IMG/VR virus record: IMGVR_UViG_3300034073_002206
Coordinates: 1 to 41,896 of that record
Source: a virus
DNA length: 41,896 nt
Strand: one strand, 5' to 3'
Shown here: one piece after another, positions 25,552 to 34,589 of the stretch
Layout of the letters: the number at the start of each line of letters is the position of its first letter
How positions within the stretch are numbered: position 1 is the stretch's first letter
The notes under the pieces: model-generated
Told to the model about the DNA's origin: nothing
Seen by the model: only the letters and a program-made list of their open reading frames with translations
Database searches by the model: none
Translations under genes and position numbers: made by a program

Positions 25552-25580
25552 ATTATAACACAATAGACATACTACTACAA
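25552..25580 (-). promoter_or_regulatory. Sigma70 promoter for the SSB-sbcDC operon
   Basis: -35 TTGTAG (25575-25580), 17-bp spacer, -10 TATAAT (25552-25557) with upstream TG (extended -10, TGTTATAAT). The predicted start of transcription coincides with the downstream start codon. Confidence 0.8.
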
Positions 25581-25590
25581 GTTAAAATTT

Positions 25591-26895
25591 CTATACCGAT
25601 ATAGTTTCCCAGCCCTTTTTCATATACAGGCCTAGCCTATCAGTATTCTGCTTTTTATCTGCCCAACCACTAAATTGAATATCTACTACTATTGGATCAG
25701 GTTTACCTGGATGTGGTCGCATTATTCGGCCAACAATTTGTTCTAGTAAACTGTCATTACTCATTGGTACTGCTAGGATAACGCAGCTGAGTATGTTGAT
25801 TGAGATTCCTTCACTGAAGATTTGGCGGCTACCAGCAATGCACATTTTTGCTTTGCTGAGGATTTGTTCTTTAGCATATTGCCGCTCTTCAAAGCTGGTG
25901 TCGCCAGTAACCAACAAACACGTTTCTCCAACATATTCTTTTACTTTCTCCAAAAATTCAACACGATCGGCTACAACAAGCACACTATGTCCATGTTGTA
26001 TATGATAAGTAGCAAGTGCACTGATATAACGTCTATAGTATTCACTTTGCGTTAGCTCATTAATCTTTTCTACCCAGGGAACATTATGCTTTAGTGCAAT
26101 ATTACTTTTTACTAGATGTACCAGTGGATTAATAGTATTAGCTTGTTCGGGCTTAAATACGGTAGTTCCAAAGTAATCTTGAAACAGCACATGCTTGCCA
26201 TCTTTACGTTGCATAGTACCACTAAGTGCTAGCCTATACCTGCTGTGAAAGCTGTCTATAGTTTGACTAAAAGTTGTAGCAGGACAATGATGTGCTTCGT
26301 CTAAAATAATAGTACCGAACTCTTTATTTATCTTAGCTAAGTTTTTTACTATACTCTGCACATTGCCAACTACAATAAAGTGATCTTCTATGTCAAAATT
26401 ACCGCCGCCTATAACACCAGGACTAATACCAAATAGCGCTTCAATCTCCTCATACCACTGATCACGTAGTGCTGTAGTATGAGTTACTACTAATGTTTTT
26501 TGTCCCCACTTACGTGCGATATGTAAGGCAGTAAATGTCTTGCCCCAGCCTACTAGTGCATTGATAAAGCAAGTATCTGTAACCTGATCGTATACTTCTT
26601 GCTGATCTGGTCGCAGTGCATATCTAGCTGTAGGAAACGGTACAGGATTAACTAAGCGTTTATCTACTACGTTATAGCCTTCTGGTATTAGATCAGTGCG
26701 ACCCTGCGGCACACTAAGCATACCACCACTAAAGCTTTTATAGTTTTTAATGGTTTCTACACTAACAAACTTCTTTGACCCAGTATTTTTATGGATTTTA
26801 TAAGTAAGTGTGTTCATAATAAATTTACTAGCAGCACTACCTGGATTGTCCATGTAGATTCTGTTGCTAATAATAGCTTTCACACTTTTCTCCAA
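25591..26895 (-). CDS. SF2 DNA/RNA helicase (UvsW-like)
   Basis: 434 residues. Q-like region YALRPDQQEVYDQV, Walker A LVGWGKT (Gly-Trp-Gly-Lys-Thr, slightly unusual), motif Ia VVTHTTALRDQW, motif II LDEAHH, motif III ALSGT, motif VI IVGRIMRPHPGK. The N-terminal ~110 residues are a basic DNA-binding region. T4 UvsW-type helicases unwind branched recombination intermediates and R-loops, clearing origins and promoting fork regression. Start overlaps the end of the preceding gene by 16 nt. Confidence 0.9.
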   Translation of the reverse strand: MEKSVKAIISNRIYMDNPGSAASKFIMNTLTYKIHKNTGSKKFVSVETIKNYKSFSGGMLSVPQGRTDLIPEGYNVVDKRLVNPVPFPTARYALRPDQQEVYDQVTDTCFINALVGWGKTFTALHIARKWGQKTLVVTHTTALRDQWYEEIEALFGISPGVIGGGNFDIEDHFIVVGNVQSIVKNLAKINKEFGTIILDEAHHCPATTFSQTIDSFHSRYRLALSGTMQRKDGKHVLFQDYFGTTVFKPEQANTINPLVHLVKSNIALKHNVPWVEKINELTQSEYYRRYISALATYHIQHGHSVLVVADRVEFLEKVKEYVGETCLLVTGDTSFEERQYAKEQILSKAKMCIAGSRQIFSEGISINILSCVILAVPMSNDSLLEQIVGRIMRPHPGKPDPIVVDIQFSGWADKKQNTDRLGLYMKKGWETISV

Positions 26896-27443
26896 GTTGG
26901 TTTAATTGGTTCACTGTAAAATCCATATAATAAGTTTCTGCCGCCATAAGTAAGTATGCCGGCGTATAGTTCGTCATCTTGTGGTACTTGTAGGCTTTTA
27001 AATCGCTCAGCCAGACCCTCAACCTCTAAAACACATCCAATGCCCTGCGCAGGGAAAACTTGTTTAAGCCTGTGTGTTTGCAGTTTGGCGCGTGTAGTTT
27101 TTTTATGTTGAAATAGTTGTCCATGGTTATCTATAAACCATGTAGTACTTTTTGCTAGTTTTATTACGTCTTGTAAGAAGTAGATAGCTGTACCTATAGG
27201 ATACAAGCTATCACTTATTTGCAGTCTACGTAGCCCTAGTGTTGGCTTATCAATATTCTTATCGTCCACTACACGGTATTTATCACTATAGACAACAGTA
27301 TCTTGGTCTACGTACTCTTTACGGTAGAATACTAGGCCACCTAACTGCTGTGGCTCACGTTCACCTAGTCTAAACACGGGCCAGACTATCTCCGTCAGTT
27401 GTATAGGTTTCCTCAAAATGTCCAAAGCTATAATCATCTCCAA
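26880..27443 (-). CDS. Hypothetical protein downstream of DNA polymerase
   Basis: Up to 187 residues if started at ATG 27443, inside the polymerase 3' end. A GTG at 27377 would start just before the polymerase stop and give 165 residues; the start is uncertain. It is a mixed alpha/beta protein with motifs REPQQLGGLVFYRKEYVD and YGGRNLLYGFY. It is tightly packed between polymerase and helicase, so it is probably a replication accessory factor. No family recognised. Confidence 0.65.
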   Translation of the reverse strand: MEMIIALDILRKPIQLTEIVWPVFRLGEREPQQLGGLVFYRKEYVDQDTVVYSDKYRVVDDKNIDKPTLGLRRLQISDSLYPIGTAIYFLQDVIKLAKSTTWFIDNHGQLFQHKKTTRAKLQTHRLKQVFPAQGIGCVLEVEGLAERFKSLQVPQDDELYAGILTYGGRNLLYGFYSEPIKPTWRKV

Positions 27444-29649
27444 TGTCTTGATCTACACCAATAGGAAAGCCACTAATATTACAGCCCCAGTTATATTGCG
27501 TATTCCGCCTTAATATATCACAATACTGTTCTACGTACTCGGTCTTAACAAGTGCCACGATTGAGTCATGGACAAGCATGAAGATTCTTGCGTCAAGTCC
27601 GCGCTCGACAATTTCTCTAGCAGTTCCAATAGCTCCGAGTAGGTTAACGTCACTTGCCAGCGATTGGATTTCTGAATTAATGCCACTTCGTACTTCGTGG
27701 GCTGCGATTCCTTTGTCACTGCTGAATACGTTAGGAAGCCGTCTTTTTCGGCCAAAAAACGAGTAAGTATATCCATTCTGTTGAATAAAGTCCTTGCGAG
27801 TGTCTAACCACTGCTTTAGTTTCTTAAAAGTTGTAAAGTATTGTTTAATATCATCACGCGCACGATCTACTGGATAATGCTGACCTGTTGCTTTAGTAAC
27901 TGTAACACTAACTTTATCTGCCCCACTACCATACAAGATACCAAAACTAATAGCCTTAGCACTTTGACGCATATCTGGATAAATTTTCTTTACGTCTTCA
28001 ACCGGACATGGCAAGTCAAATACCATTTTAGCAATACTGCTGTGAAAGTCTCCGCCATCTGTAAATACCTTTTGCAGATTTTTATCGCCACTGAGTACAG
28101 CAGCATAGTACATTTCAGCAGTTCTTAAGTCTTGCGAAACGATTTTATAACCGTTTGGAGCTTTGATACAACCTTTGATAATAGGGTCGTCTCTTGGTAT
28201 TTGTTGTGCATTAAACTTCCCACTGCTAGAAAGACGACCACTAGTGGTAAAGATAAGATTAAAATTAGTACGAATCCTATCATCCCTATCAAGCTCAGGA
28301 AGTATCTTGTGTATATATGTATTTTGGATTTTGGATAGTTTACGTACTTGTAGGATCGCTTTAGGAAGCTCATGTTCTTCACTTAATTGTTCAAGCACTT
28401 CTGCATCTGTGCTAATAGCGCCTGTGCCGGTCTTTTTACCAGTGGGTGTTAGGCCAACATAGTCAAATAGTATACTGCGTAGCTGCATAACACTATTAGG
28501 ATTAAATTGCTTGCAGTTATGTATCTCAAACTGTTTTACTTCATCAAAAGTGTAAATATGCTGTTTAGCTTCTTCAATCTTAGTTGAGAGATATGTGTCT
28601 GCTAGTTGCATACGTTCACGACTAATAGGGATACCTACTTCTTCCATATCCATTAAGAATAGTGTACCTGGAATTAGGATTTCTGTATATACTTTATGCA
28701 AGTTACTATTCTTTTGTACAATAGGCCAGAACTTGTTGAATAGTTCTAGGGTAACCGCCGTATCTATACTAGCATATTCACTGATAATGTCAAAAGGTAT
28801 TAAGTCGTAGGTAAAGTTCTCATTGAGTATACCATGTTGACGACAATACTCCCGCTTAAATTCATCCAGTTTAGCGTCATAGTCACCATAGTCTGTGTAC
28901 TTTAATGCTAGGTCTTTTAGGCCGTGCCCGTCTGTTTCATCTAGGACATAGTGCATAACCATTGTGTCATGAACTCTAGTACGATCAAAGTCTAGATCTA
29001 GGTGATATTTGAGCATTTTATAGTCAAATTTCATATTATGAAATACTATAGTAAAACGACTACAAATTTCACGCAATAGTTCAAAAGTACTCTCGCCAAG
29101 ACAATCACAGCTAATATATCGGCCATGATTAGGTTTGTAACTCATACTAATACCAAGCACATAACCATCTCTAGGATATAGGCCAGTTGTTTCTGTGTCT
29201 ATGGCCACTACACCCTGTGCGTTATCTAATACTTCTTGAAAGAAGCTGCGTGCGTGTTCTTCATCATCAATACCACAAAAATCACCAGTTTTAACACCAG
29301 CAATTTCGCCACGGACATGTTTGTGTATTTTATCTAGTGCACGCTGGAAATCCGGCTTTCCCTCTGGCTTAAATGCAAGCATTGCAGGATTACTAATTGG
29401 TATAAACTTTTCGTTTACTAATTGACCAGCATAATTAGTTACGCTAGTAATCTTAGCATATTCTTTAGCTGCCTCAGCCCCTACCAAGATCACTAAGTCA
29501 TAGAGATCGGTATCTAAATCAAGATCAACGTCCTTTTTTAGCAATTTAGTAATTGGCTTTGAACTCATGTGAAAGTGATCATAGTCAAACTCAAAATAAT
29601 CACTATATCTTGTGCGATTAGGTGCTTTATCAATTACGGCAATTTTCAT
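27370..29649 (-). CDS. polA: DNA polymerase, family A, with 3'-5' exonuclease
   Basis: 759 residues. An N-terminal ~130-residue segment of unknown role is followed by the proofreading exonuclease: VVAIDTETTG (Asp151, Glu153), FHNMKFDY, EYASIDTAVT. Polymerase motif A is DLRTAE (Asp507, Glu512), motif B is RQSAKAISFGILYG (Arg561 to Gly574) and motif C is VHDS (His694-Asp695). The residue equivalent to E. coli Phe762 is Phe569, as in many lytic phages. The 5'-3' exonuclease domain is absent and supplied by a separate gene. Start overlaps the epimerase end by 20 nt. Confidence 0.95.
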   Translation of the reverse strand: MKIAVIDKAPNRTRYSDYFEFDYDHFHMSSKPITKLLKKDVDLDLDTDLYDLVILVGAEAAKEYAKITSVTNYAGQLVNEKFIPISNPAMLAFKPEGKPDFQRALDKIHKHVRGEIAGVKTGDFCGIDDEEHARSFFQEVLDNAQGVVAIDTETTGLYPRDGYVLGISMSYKPNHGRYISCDCLGESTFELLREICSRFTIVFHNMKFDYKMLKYHLDLDFDRTRVHDTMVMHYVLDETDGHGLKDLALKYTDYGDYDAKLDEFKREYCRQHGILNENFTYDLIPFDIISEYASIDTAVTLELFNKFWPIVQKNSNLHKVYTEILIPGTLFLMDMEEVGIPISRERMQLADTYLSTKIEEAKQHIYTFDEVKQFEIHNCKQFNPNSVMQLRSILFDYVGLTPTGKKTGTGAISTDAEVLEQLSEEHELPKAILQVRKLSKIQNTYIHKILPELDRDDRIRTNFNLIFTTSGRLSSSGKFNAQQIPRDDPIIKGCIKAPNGYKIVSQDLRTAEMYYAAVLSGDKNLQKVFTDGGDFHSSIAKMVFDLPCPVEDVKKIYPDMRQSAKAISFGILYGSGADKVSVTVTKATGQHYPVDRARDDIKQYFTTFKKLKQWLDTRKDFIQQNGYTYSFFGRKRRLPNVFSSDKGIAAHEVRSGINSEIQSLASDVNLLGAIGTAREIVERGLDARIFMLVHDSIVALVKTEYVEQYCDILRRNTQYNWGCNISGFPIGVDQDIGDDYSFGHFEETYTTDGDSLARV

Positions 29650-30412
29650 ATTGTATATGCTTTCTTAGTTTAGTTGTATCTGCACATGTATAAACTTGAT
29701 AACTATTTTTTAGTATTTCTGGCATAGGAATATATTTTATTTTTGCATCATATTGTTCAGCAATATTACTAGCAATAGACGAAAAAGTCGTAGCAGTTCC
29801 TGTGCCTATGTTCCAAATACCGGAATCAGCTACATTTAAAAATTTTAAATGTACATCAATAACATATTCTACAGGTACAAAATCTCTTGCAGGTTCTTGC
29901 TCGCATTTAAATAACGTAATAACTCCATTATTTATTGCTTGTGTTTTAAATGTATGATGTGGACTTGCATTTCCTATTTTATGATCTTGTCCGGTACCAT
30001 ATACGTTAAAGTATCTAAATCCTTGAACTGTTATGCTTTTATTTAAGTTTTTAACATATCGTTCAAATAAATATTTTGTCCACGCATAAGGAGTTCTTGG
30101 ATCCACAGGTGAGTTTTCATTAAATTCTTTACCTAATCCATATACACTTGCACTACTAGAGTATTGTAGATTAACGTTGTACTTAATACATTCATGTAGT
30201 AACCAAACACTAAAATCATAATTTTGCAGCATTATCTTTTCAATGTTACGTTCTGTAGTAGAGCTATTTGCTCCCATATGAATTACCCAGTCATGCTCAG
30301 CAATATCTGGATACTGTTCACCCCATTCAAAGGTTGTAACATTATGATCTTTTAAGGCTTTTAACATGTGCGAGCCAATAAATCCTTTATATCCTGTCAA
30401 TAAAATTTTCAT
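29630..30412 (-). CDS. NAD(P)-dependent nucleotide-sugar epimerase (HldD/GalE-like SDR)
   Basis: 260 residues, extended short-chain dehydrogenase fold. Dinucleotide motif TGYKGFIGSH (6-15), catalytic SSSASVYG plus YAWTK, then GFRYFNVYGTGQ and EPARDFVPVEYV, typical of ADP-L-glycero-D-manno-heptose 6-epimerases. Length is shorter than HldD (about 310). It may reshape a host or phage sugar nucleotide, for example an LPS core precursor or a DNA-modification sugar. It sits between primase and polymerase with overlaps on both sides, so it is expressed with the replisome. Confidence 0.85.
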   Translation of the reverse strand: MKILLTGYKGFIGSHMLKALKDHNVTTFEWGEQYPDIAEHDWVIHMGANSSTTERNIEKIMLQNYDFSVWLLHECIKYNVNLQYSSSASVYGLGKEFNENSPVDPRTPYAWTKYLFERYVKNLNKSITVQGFRYFNVYGTGQDHKIGNASPHHTFKTQAINNGVITLFKCEQEPARDFVPVEYVIDVHLKFLNVADSGIWNIGTGTATTFSSIASNIAEQYDAKIKYIPMPEILKNSYQVYTCADTTKLRKHIQYENCRN

Positions 30413-31257
30413 TGAATATACTCTTTTATGCTGGTTACGTCTAACATATCTAATTCGCCAGGATCTACGCCCTCTGGTAGTTTCATAATCTCTACTATAA
30501 AGTCATCTTCTTCTAATGTTGGCTTAAGTTGTTTTGCTGCTTTTTCGCCTGCTTCATCGCCGTCAAATAAGATGTATATGTTTGTAACACCTTGTGCTTT
30601 AAACGGTAAGAGTTTTTGCTTTGTAGTATTTTGTAGTGTATTTGTGCCAAAACAGCAGACTGCATTTTTAACCCCCTTATCATATAGATTAAGCATATCA
30701 AAAATACCTTCTACTAGAACTATACTACGACTAGGTTGTTCTAAGTAACTCGGAAATAATGGTAGCTGTACGCCGCTAGGATAGTTAATATATCTAGGAT
30801 TTACATTGCTTAATGTATGACGGCCTACAAACACCTTAATTTGATTTGTAACATCTCGTATGGGAAATACAATACGATCCTGTAGTTTTTCTACTTGATT
30901 AGTATAAAATGCATCAAAATGTTTAAGTGTTTGACTACTAATACCGCGAAAAGGCTTTGTCCAAGGAGTATGTCCTAGCGGTATATCTACTTCTCGTTTT
31001 GTAGATAACTCGTGTAGTTTCTTCTTGAGATTAGCGATTCTAAGTGGTACAGGATTAGTAAAAACCCCAAAATATTTAAAGATGTTAGTTTTAAAACCAC
31101 AACTAAAACAATGGGCAGCGCCACTTACTCTGTCAATTCGAAAACTAGGGTTATTATCTTCATGTTCTGGATTCAAGCATTTAATTAAGTAGTCGCGTCC
31201 GCTTATACTGTAGGCTAAGCCGTTTTTTTGTAGTAATTCTAGGATTGGGTCACTCAC
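30409..31257 (-). CDS. DNA primase (CHC2 zinc finger plus Toprim)
   Basis: 282 residues, much shorter than bacterial DnaG (about 580). The zinc-binding domain spans about 23-60: KCLNPEHEDNNPSFRI with HCFSCG. The Toprim domain has LVEGIFDMLN (Glu catalytic) and IYILFDGDEAGEKAA (Asp-x-Asp). It makes RNA primers for lagging-strand synthesis. It lacks the DnaB-interacting C-terminal domain; its partner helicase is encoded directly upstream and their stop/start codons abut. Confidence 0.93.
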   Translation of the reverse strand: MSDPILELLQKNGLAYSISGRDYLIKCLNPEHEDNNPSFRIDRVSGAAHCFSCGFKTNIFKYFGVFTNPVPLRIANLKKKLHELSTKREVDIPLGHTPWTKPFRGISSQTLKHFDAFYTNQVEKLQDRIVFPIRDVTNQIKVFVGRHTLSNVNPRYINYPSGVQLPLFPSYLEQPSRSIVLVEGIFDMLNLYDKGVKNAVCCFGTNTLQNTTKQKLLPFKAQGVTNIYILFDGDEAGEKAAKQLKPTLEEDDFIVEIMKLPEGVDPGELDMLDVTSIKEYIQ

Positions 31258-32637
31258 TTATGCATCCCAAGGTAAGTCTGCACTAGCATCATCTTGTTTT
31301 AAGTTCTTTTTGCCAGCTTTTTTAATTGTTTCTTTTTCTTGCGGTTTATCTATACTTTGTGGACTAATTCTTAATGTTTCCCAATCGATCGGACTGGTAA
31401 ATTTCATCTCTTTTCCGCCACGAATTTTAGTAGTTTCAAAACTAATAGCATTGCTACTCTTATCATGCGCTTCCATTACTAGTGCTATATCAGCGGCATC
31501 TAATATACCTTTAGCAAAGCGTGCTTCACCAGTTGCGTCAATTTGATAGGGACTTACTAAGACAACTTCATACTTTCTAGCTAAGTTCTTTAATTTCTTT
31601 GACACCTCAATTTGAGGCTTCCAGTCGTACATATCAGCGCCTTCAATAACAATTTGATTTAAATAGTCTACTACTACAACCTGCAACTTATCACCAAATT
31701 TAGCTTTTGCTTTGCCAATGTGTAGGTCAATACTGCTAATAGTTAAGTCTCTGTCATCAACAATAATCATTTGATTGTTTGGTTTTAGTTGATGATTTCG
31801 CACTAGCGCTTCCTCAAATTTAAATCTGTCACGATGACGTAAGAAGTCTAGTACTGTTTGATCAGCTTCCAAAAACATACCTGCTCTAGCTTTTACTACT
31901 TTTAGTACTTCGTCATCAGTTAATTTATTCTGCTTTAGTCGTTGTAGGTCTACGTTTGCTAATATGCTGAGATTTCGTTCCATGACTTCATATGCTGTCA
32001 TTTCTATAGAGAAATATATTGAGCTATTCCCATTCTCATACTGATTAATAAAAATATTACTGCTAGTAATACTTTTACCGCTACCTCGCTTTCCGCCGAT
32101 GAGTATGAGTTCTTGTCTAGCCACACCACCAAGAACAGCATCAAAAGTATTATTAAGTCCCAAATAAACACGTTCTTTATCCAAGTCGTCTGGGTGGCGG
32201 AATAACATCATATCAGCCATAGTAAATACTTTTTCACTGGTATGCGTCTTTTCCTCTATAGTCATAGCTATAGTAGATAGGTTTTCTTTTATTTCATTAG
32301 TGTCGTAAAGTGGCAGTTTATCTACAAATTTATCTAGTAGTTTTACAGTTTCGTTTTGTGTATATTGATCTATTAATGCATCTAGTGCAATTTCTGCACT
32401 AACATCTGGCACTTCCGTTAAGCGGAGAGTGGCTAACGTCTTAGACGCTGGACCCTCCCTTATGGTTAATGCTAAATCGTCAAAACTAGGTACACTGTGG
32501 TACTTTTCGTAATGTTTATTGATTGCACTGTAAAGAGAGCTGTACGCAGGGTCTAAAAATACTAGTTTGAGTCTAGCCCATAATTCTAGGTTTTGCTCTG
32601 CTAGTAGTTTATTTAAGACTACTGCACTTGTATCCAA
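31258..32637 (-). CDS. Replicative DNA helicase, DnaB-like
   Basis: 459 residues. An N-terminal ~130-residue helical domain is followed by the RecA-fold ATPase: Walker A GKRGSGKS (182-189), ENGNSSIYFSIEMT (DnaB motif H1a-type), Walker B VVVDYLNQI, and KSSNAISFETTKIRGG near the C-terminus with an arginine finger region. A Lys-rich linker and acidic tail (DDASADLPWDA) end the protein. It would form the hexameric fork helicase working with the adjacent primase and the family A polymerase. Confidence 0.92.
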   Translation of the reverse strand: MDTSAVVLNKLLAEQNLELWARLKLVFLDPAYSSLYSAINKHYEKYHSVPSFDDLALTIREGPASKTLATLRLTEVPDVSAEIALDALIDQYTQNETVKLLDKFVDKLPLYDTNEIKENLSTIAMTIEEKTHTSEKVFTMADMMLFRHPDDLDKERVYLGLNNTFDAVLGGVARQELILIGGKRGSGKSITSSNIFINQYENGNSSIYFSIEMTAYEVMERNLSILANVDLQRLKQNKLTDDEVLKVVKARAGMFLEADQTVLDFLRHRDRFKFEEALVRNHQLKPNNQMIIVDDRDLTISSIDLHIGKAKAKFGDKLQVVVVDYLNQIVIEGADMYDWKPQIEVSKKLKNLARKYEVVLVSPYQIDATGEARFAKGILDAADIALVMEAHDKSSNAISFETTKIRGGKEMKFTSPIDWETLRISPQSIDKPQEKETIKKAGKKNLKQDDASADLPWDA

Positions 32638-32638
32638 A

Positions 32639-32938
32639 TTAACCTACTTTCGATTCATTGTCTATGATAACTTGGTCTATAATTTCTGTTACTTTGTAAA
32701 GTACTTCTTCTCGTAATCGCTTAATATCTTGTTGATAGCTTGCGTCTCGTTCAAAAAGTAGACTAAGCTGTTCGTGTGTTACTAATTGCTGCAGGCCGAA
32801 GTATATATGATCGTAAGCCATTGTAGATTCTGGCATTACCTCAACTTGTGCTGTTCGGCCATAGTTGTCAGTAGCTAATTTTACTACTTCTTCTACTGTA
32901 AAACTCTGATTGTCGTGGTAAGTAATAGTTACTTTCAT
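32639..32938 (-). CDS. Hypothetical protein upstream of the helicase
   Basis: 99 residues, N-terminal beta strands (MKVTITYHDNQSFTVEEVV) and a helical C-terminus (LSLLFERDASYQQDIKRLRE). It lies one base before the helicase start and directly after a strong terminator. No family recognised. It may be a helicase accessory or loader, from position only. Confidence 0.65.
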   Translation of the reverse strand: MKVTITYHDNQSFTVEEVVKLATDNYGRTAQVEVMPESTMAYDHIYFGLQQLVTHEQLSLLFERDASYQQDIKRLREEVLYKVTEIIDQVIIDNESKVG

Positions 32939-32950
32939 ATTGGCCTAAAA

Positions 32951-32987
32951 GTAGAAAAGGCCGGGAGCATTTTACCTCTCCCGGCCT
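32951..32987 (-). terminator. Intrinsic terminator after the HTH-repeat gene
   Basis: AGGCCGGGAG and CTCCCGGCCT form a perfect 10-bp GC-rich stem (32958-32967 with 32978-32987), loop 10 nt. On the - strand the stem is followed by TTTTCTACTTTTAG. It precedes the helicase-primase genes, for which no closer promoter is visible. Confidence 0.88.
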
Positions 32988-33003
32988 GGGTTTTTATTAC
33001 TGT

Positions 33004-33753
33004 TTAAGCAGCTTTTGCTTCTGCTTTAGCACGCTTTGCAGCGCCATCGTAATCAGCAACTTTAATTCCACGACGTGTTAACAGGGTTTTAAGTCCACGC
33101 TCTGTTTTGTCAACAGCAGCTGCGATCTCTGCAACAGTCATCTGATGAATCTTAGCACCAAGTTGGTTAACAGGATCTACACTCTCTTTAGCATAGCTGT
33201 TCTTTTGTGCAGGAATCTTAGCGATTTGACCCTTGCGAGTAAGGCTAAGAGCTTTACCACGAACACTAGCAACAGTTTTGTTAAGTGCTGCGGCAATATC
33301 CTCAATAAACGAACCCTTTTCTGCCATTGCAATAAACTTAGCTTCTTCAGCATCAGTATATGTACGGGCAACCTCAACCTTTTCAGCAGGCTTAACACTG
33401 CCAGTTAATTCAAGTGCCAGTAATTTGCCTTGAATTTGTTTAGCAGTAAACTTGCCATCCATGAATTCTTCAGCGATTTGTTTATAGGTAAGCTCGCCTT
33501 GATTGTTAACTACAAACTCAGCAAGTTCAGCACCTTCATCTTCGGTAAATGCGCTAGTCTTTTCTTTGGCCATGCTAGCAACTTCTACTTCAAGTTGACG
33601 CAGTTTGCTAGCTACGCTACGTGCTGTAAATTCTGCACCAAGTGCTTCAGCAGCATGTTCAACGGTGGCAGCACTAACAGGGCGTTGGCTTCCAACAAGT
33701 TTCATAAGTTGGTCAACTGTAGCGTCTGACCATTTTTTGGCTTTTTCAGTCAT
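33004..33753 (-). CDS. Tandem helix-turn-helix repeat DNA-binding protein
   Basis: 249 residues made of about four Myb/homeodomain-like repeats, each a three-helix unit. Markers are AEFTARSVASKLRQLEV (about 55), KFTAKQIQGKLLALEL (about 110), NKTVASVRGKALSLTR (about 160) and DKTERGLKTLLTRRGI (about 215). The protein is rich in Ala, Lys and Glu, has a basic C-terminus (AKRAKAEAKAA), and lacks any enzyme motif. It is followed at once by a strong terminator, suggesting high expression. It could be a chromatin-like, origin-binding or transcription factor; which is not known. Confidence 0.7.
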   Translation of the reverse strand: MTEKAKKWSDATVDQLMKLVGSQRPVSAATVEHAAEALGAEFTARSVASKLRQLEVEVASMAKEKTSAFTEDEGAELAEFVVNNQGELTYKQIAEEFMDGKFTAKQIQGKLLALELTGSVKPAEKVEVARTYTDAEEAKFIAMAEKGSFIEDIAAALNKTVASVRGKALSLTRKGQIAKIPAQKNSYAKESVDPVNQLGAKIHQMTVAEIAAAVDKTERGLKTLLTRRGIKVADYDGAAKRAKAEAKAA

Positions 33754-34504
33754 TGATATGTTCTCTTAAAAAAGTATTTAAGTTTGTGATAATTTTAATG
33801 CCGAGTTGCTCGGCTTTTTTACGTTTTGTACTACTTTTATCTTCTTCGTCAACTAAATAATCCGTAGTTTTAGTTACTGATTCGCTTATTCTGAATCCGT
33901 GTTCTTGTAATTGCTTGTAGGCTTCGGCTTTGGTTTTATAAGAAGATAGTTTACCTGTAACACATACTACTGGGCCAGCGGTATTTGCTACAGACATTTC
34001 ACTGCGAAATGAGAAGGGTAAAAACTCTCTAACTTCTGGAAAATCTAACGCAAGCCAGTTAAGAAGATTCTGTGTTACCTTCTCTCCTAGTCCGGCTTGT
34101 TTGCAAGTTTCTTGATTAATTTCATCTATGTGGCTAACAACACTAGCAATCTTTGTACTAGCTGTGTTACCTACTAGTGGAATACTAAAACTTGCTAACA
34201 CTTGATTGAGTTTAGCGCTGCGACTACGGTCAATTTCTGCCAACAACTTTTCAGCTGTTTTTACACTGCCTAGTAGATCGCTAACTTCGTCTAGCTCTAG
34301 GTAGTACAGTTCAGTAATATCACCTAGACACAACTTTTCAATAGTCTTTGCGCCCATACCCTTGATGTTCATTGTTTTGCAAAAGTGTTCTACACGTTTG
34401 GTTAACTGAGCATCACAAGCCTGGTTGCGACAAAATAGTTGATCATTAACCAGTTCTAATTTGTAGCTGCAACAGGGGCAATGTGTGGGTATTTCAATCT
34501 TCAT
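33746..34504 (-). CDS. ligA: NAD-dependent DNA ligase, C-terminal subunit (Zn finger, HhH, BRCT)
   Basis: 252 residues matching the C-terminal half of LigA. The four-Cys zinc finger is CPCC...CRNQAC (8-29), then helix-hairpin-helix repeats (NIKGMGAKTIEKL, SIPLVGNTASTKIA), and a BRCT domain from about 170 (GPVVCVTGKLSSYKTKAEAY, TKTTDYLVDEEDKSSTKRKK). It holds no adenylation site. The catalytic half is encoded as a separate gene just upstream, each with its own promoter. T5-like phages also have two-gene NAD ligases. Confidence 0.9.
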   Translation of the reverse strand: MKIEIPTHCPCCSYKLELVNDQLFCRNQACDAQLTKRVEHFCKTMNIKGMGAKTIEKLCLGDITELYYLELDEVSDLLGSVKTAEKLLAEIDRSRSAKLNQVLASFSIPLVGNTASTKIASVVSHIDEINQETCKQAGLGEKVTQNLLNWLALDFPEVREFLPFSFRSEMSVANTAGPVVCVTGKLSSYKTKAEAYKQLQEHGFRISESVTKTTDYLVDEEDKSSTKRKKAEQLGIKIITNLNTFLREHIND

Positions 34505-34528
34505 GTGTATTCTTCAACCTAAGATATA

Positions 34529-34557
34529 ATTATACAGTATTAAGCAGTGTGTTACAA
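34529..34557 (-). promoter_or_regulatory. Sigma70 promoter for ligase C-subunit and replication operon
   Basis: -35 TTGTAA (34552-34557), 17-bp spacer, -10 TATAAT (34529-34534). It lies in the 85-nt gap between the two ligase genes, about 25 nt before the ATG at 34504, with GAAG as a weak RBS. Confidence 0.8.
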
Positions 34558-34589
34558 GCTAAAATTTTTGTTGCCTTGGCAGAGAAAAT

